DNA from: Christensenella sp. UBA4263
GTDB taxonomy: Bacteria; Bacillota; Clostridia; Christensenellales; Aristaeellaceae
Reading direction: 5' to 3'
Length of the DNA: 16,232 nt
Assembly: GCA_002395225.1 (NCBI GenBank)
Contig: DGWH01000034.1
Coordinates: forward strand, 1-16,232
Positions 15,549 to 16,232 of this stretch are shown here, one piece after another. The position numbers and the translations under genes were made by a program. Position 1 is the first letter of the stretch; each line of letters opens with the position of its first letter. The notes beneath the pieces are model-generated. The model was not told the DNA's origin. It ran no database searches and was given only the letters and a program-made list of their open reading frames with translations.

Positions 15549-15563
15549 CCGGACATCGTCCGG
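15549..15563 (-). repeat. Second CCGGAC/GTCCGG hairpin before the UvrA2 gene
   Basis: CCGGAC, three bases, GTCCGG. The same half-site CCGGAC/GTCCGG is the heart of the larger palindrome at 15506-15527, so the two form a pair of related sites about 40 bases apart. Confidence 0.5.
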
Positions 15564-15577
15564 CTTCCCGGTCAGAT

Positions 15578-15605
15578 CGTCCTCTGCCTGAAACGGCAGA
15601 GAACG
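15578..15605 (-). other. Hairpin directly after the sugar ABC ATPase gene
   Basis: CTCTGCC at 15582-15588 and GGCAGAG at 15595-15601 pair around a six-base loop. The stem extends by three more pairs beyond one mismatch. It starts 10 bases beyond the stop of the ABC gene. No T run follows on the minus strand, so it is probably a 3' stabilising structure or part of a compound terminator. Confidence 0.5.
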
Positions 15606-15614
15606 ATGATGTGT

Positions 15615-16232
15615 TCAGATCAGGTTGTTTCCATCCTGCTTGGAGAACATATGGACCACGTCACCGCGGAAGGTCAGGAACAGGTGTTTGCCATAGGCAA
15701 ATCCGGCCCTGTTTTCCTTGGAGAGTTCCAGCGCCTGTGCGATAAAGACCACGTCGCGGTCGCCCAGGCTGCAGTGAATATGGATGGCGCTGCCCATCAT
15801 TTCGGACACTTCCACGACCACCTCGAAGGAATCCGGGCGGCCGCTCTCGCTCAGCTGGATGTGTTCCGGACGGACGCCCAGGATGATGTCCTGTGCCGGC
15901 GTTCCCTTAGCCGCCAGCTTGGAGGCGATCTCCTCGGGCAGGACCACTTTCGCGCCGCTGACGCTGACGGCATAGCCGTTTCCTTCCCTGAGCAGCTTCG
16001 CGTCAAAGAAGTTCATGGTCGGCGTTCCGATGAATCCGGCAACAAAGGTATTGACCGGATGATCAAAGACCTCCTGCGGCGTTCCGATCTGGTTGACAAT
16101 GCCGTCCTTCATGATGACGATCCGGTCACCCAGGGTCATGGCCTCGGTCTGGTCATGGGTGACGTACATGAAGGTGGTATTGATCCGCTGACGCAGCTTG
16201 ATGATCTCCGCGCGCATCTGGTTGCGCAGCTT
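15615..16232 (-). CDS. Sugar ABC transporter ATP-binding protein, MsmX/UgpC/MalK type (5' part outside window)
   Basis: The C-terminal 205 residues of an ATPase that powers carbohydrate import ABC transporters at the inner face of the membrane. The visible part begins at KLRNQMRAEI, just after where the Walker B and D-loop (normally DEPLSNLDAKLR) would end. It contains the H-loop THDQTEAMTLGDRI, then KDG-IVNQIGTPQEVFDHP and the FIGTPTMNF link. The TOBE/regulatory domain follows, with LGVRPEHI. These are hallmarks of the MsmK/MalK subfamily, which often serves several sugar permeases. Walker A and the ABC signature lie beyond 16232 and cannot be checked. The stop is TGA at 15615-15617. Confidence 0.93.
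   Translation of the reverse strand, partial: KLRNQMRAEIIKLRQRINTTFMYVTHDQTEAMTLGDRIVIMKDGIVNQIGTPQEVFDHPVNTFVAGFIGTPTMNFFDAKLLREGNGYAVSVSGAKVVLPEEIASKLAAKGTPAQDIILGVRPEHIQLSESGRPDSFEVVVEVSEMMGSAIHIHCSLGDRDVVFIAQALELSKENRAGFAYGKHLFLTFRGDVVHMFSKQDGNNLI

Noticed and set aside
14725..15591. A 288-codon open frame opposite the UvrA-like gene.
   Set aside because: Shadow frame rich in His, Arg and Pro, with no recognisable domain. The minus strand has all UvrA motifs.

Overview
The window looks like ordinary chromosome of a gut-type, mid-GC Bacillota (Firmicutes) bacterium. The reasons are strong GGAGG-type ribosome binding sites, TTG and GTG starts, compact intrinsic terminators, a MoxR/DUF58 gene cluster, an MsmX/UgpC-type sugar ABC ATPase, a UvrA2-like protein and a secreted GH5 endoglucanase. 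The lineage (Erysipelotrichia or Clostridia) is a guess from protein flavour. No phage, insertion sequence, tRNA, rRNA or CRISPR array was seen.

Layout. 1-1334 (+): a leader with a promoter and one copy of a short dispersed repeat, then a PAP2-family membrane phosphatase that probably starts at TTG, closed by a terminator. 1358-4828 (+): a promoter, then a three-gene cluster (MoxR ATPase, DUF58 protein, multi-membrane protein with a DUF4129-like tail). A second copy of the repeat lies before the third gene and supplies its ribosome binding site. A bidirectional terminator ends the cluster. 4897-9563 (-): a promoter, then a tail-anchored low-complexity protein, a membrane protein with two degenerate NodB (polysaccharide deacetylase) domains, and a PfkB sugar kinase. 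9489-10049: a gene-poor, partly AT-rich divergent region with palindromes and short repeated motifs. 10050-12924 (+): the GH5 endoglucanase, a frameshifted lysophospholipid acyltransferase-like pseudogene, a small protein of unknown function and another bidirectional terminator. 12961-16232 (-): a UvrA2-like ATPase and, upstream of it, the 3' part of a sugar ABC transporter ATPase gene cut by the window edge, with several hairpins between them.

How the genes fit together. MoxR and DUF58 proteins normally act as a chaperone pair for envelope or secreted complexes. Here the third member keeps the membrane scaffold and the tail of the transglutaminase protein usually found in such clusters, but has no room for the transglutaminase itself. 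The GH5 enzyme, PfkB kinase and ABC ATPase all fit use of plant glycans and sugars, but they are not one operon.

I found no complete undescribed system. The best leads are the double degenerate NodB protein, the transglutaminase-less third gene, the repeat that carries a ribosome binding site, the low-complexity tail-anchored protein with its palindrome-flanked promoter, and the acyltransferase gene with two separate lesions.
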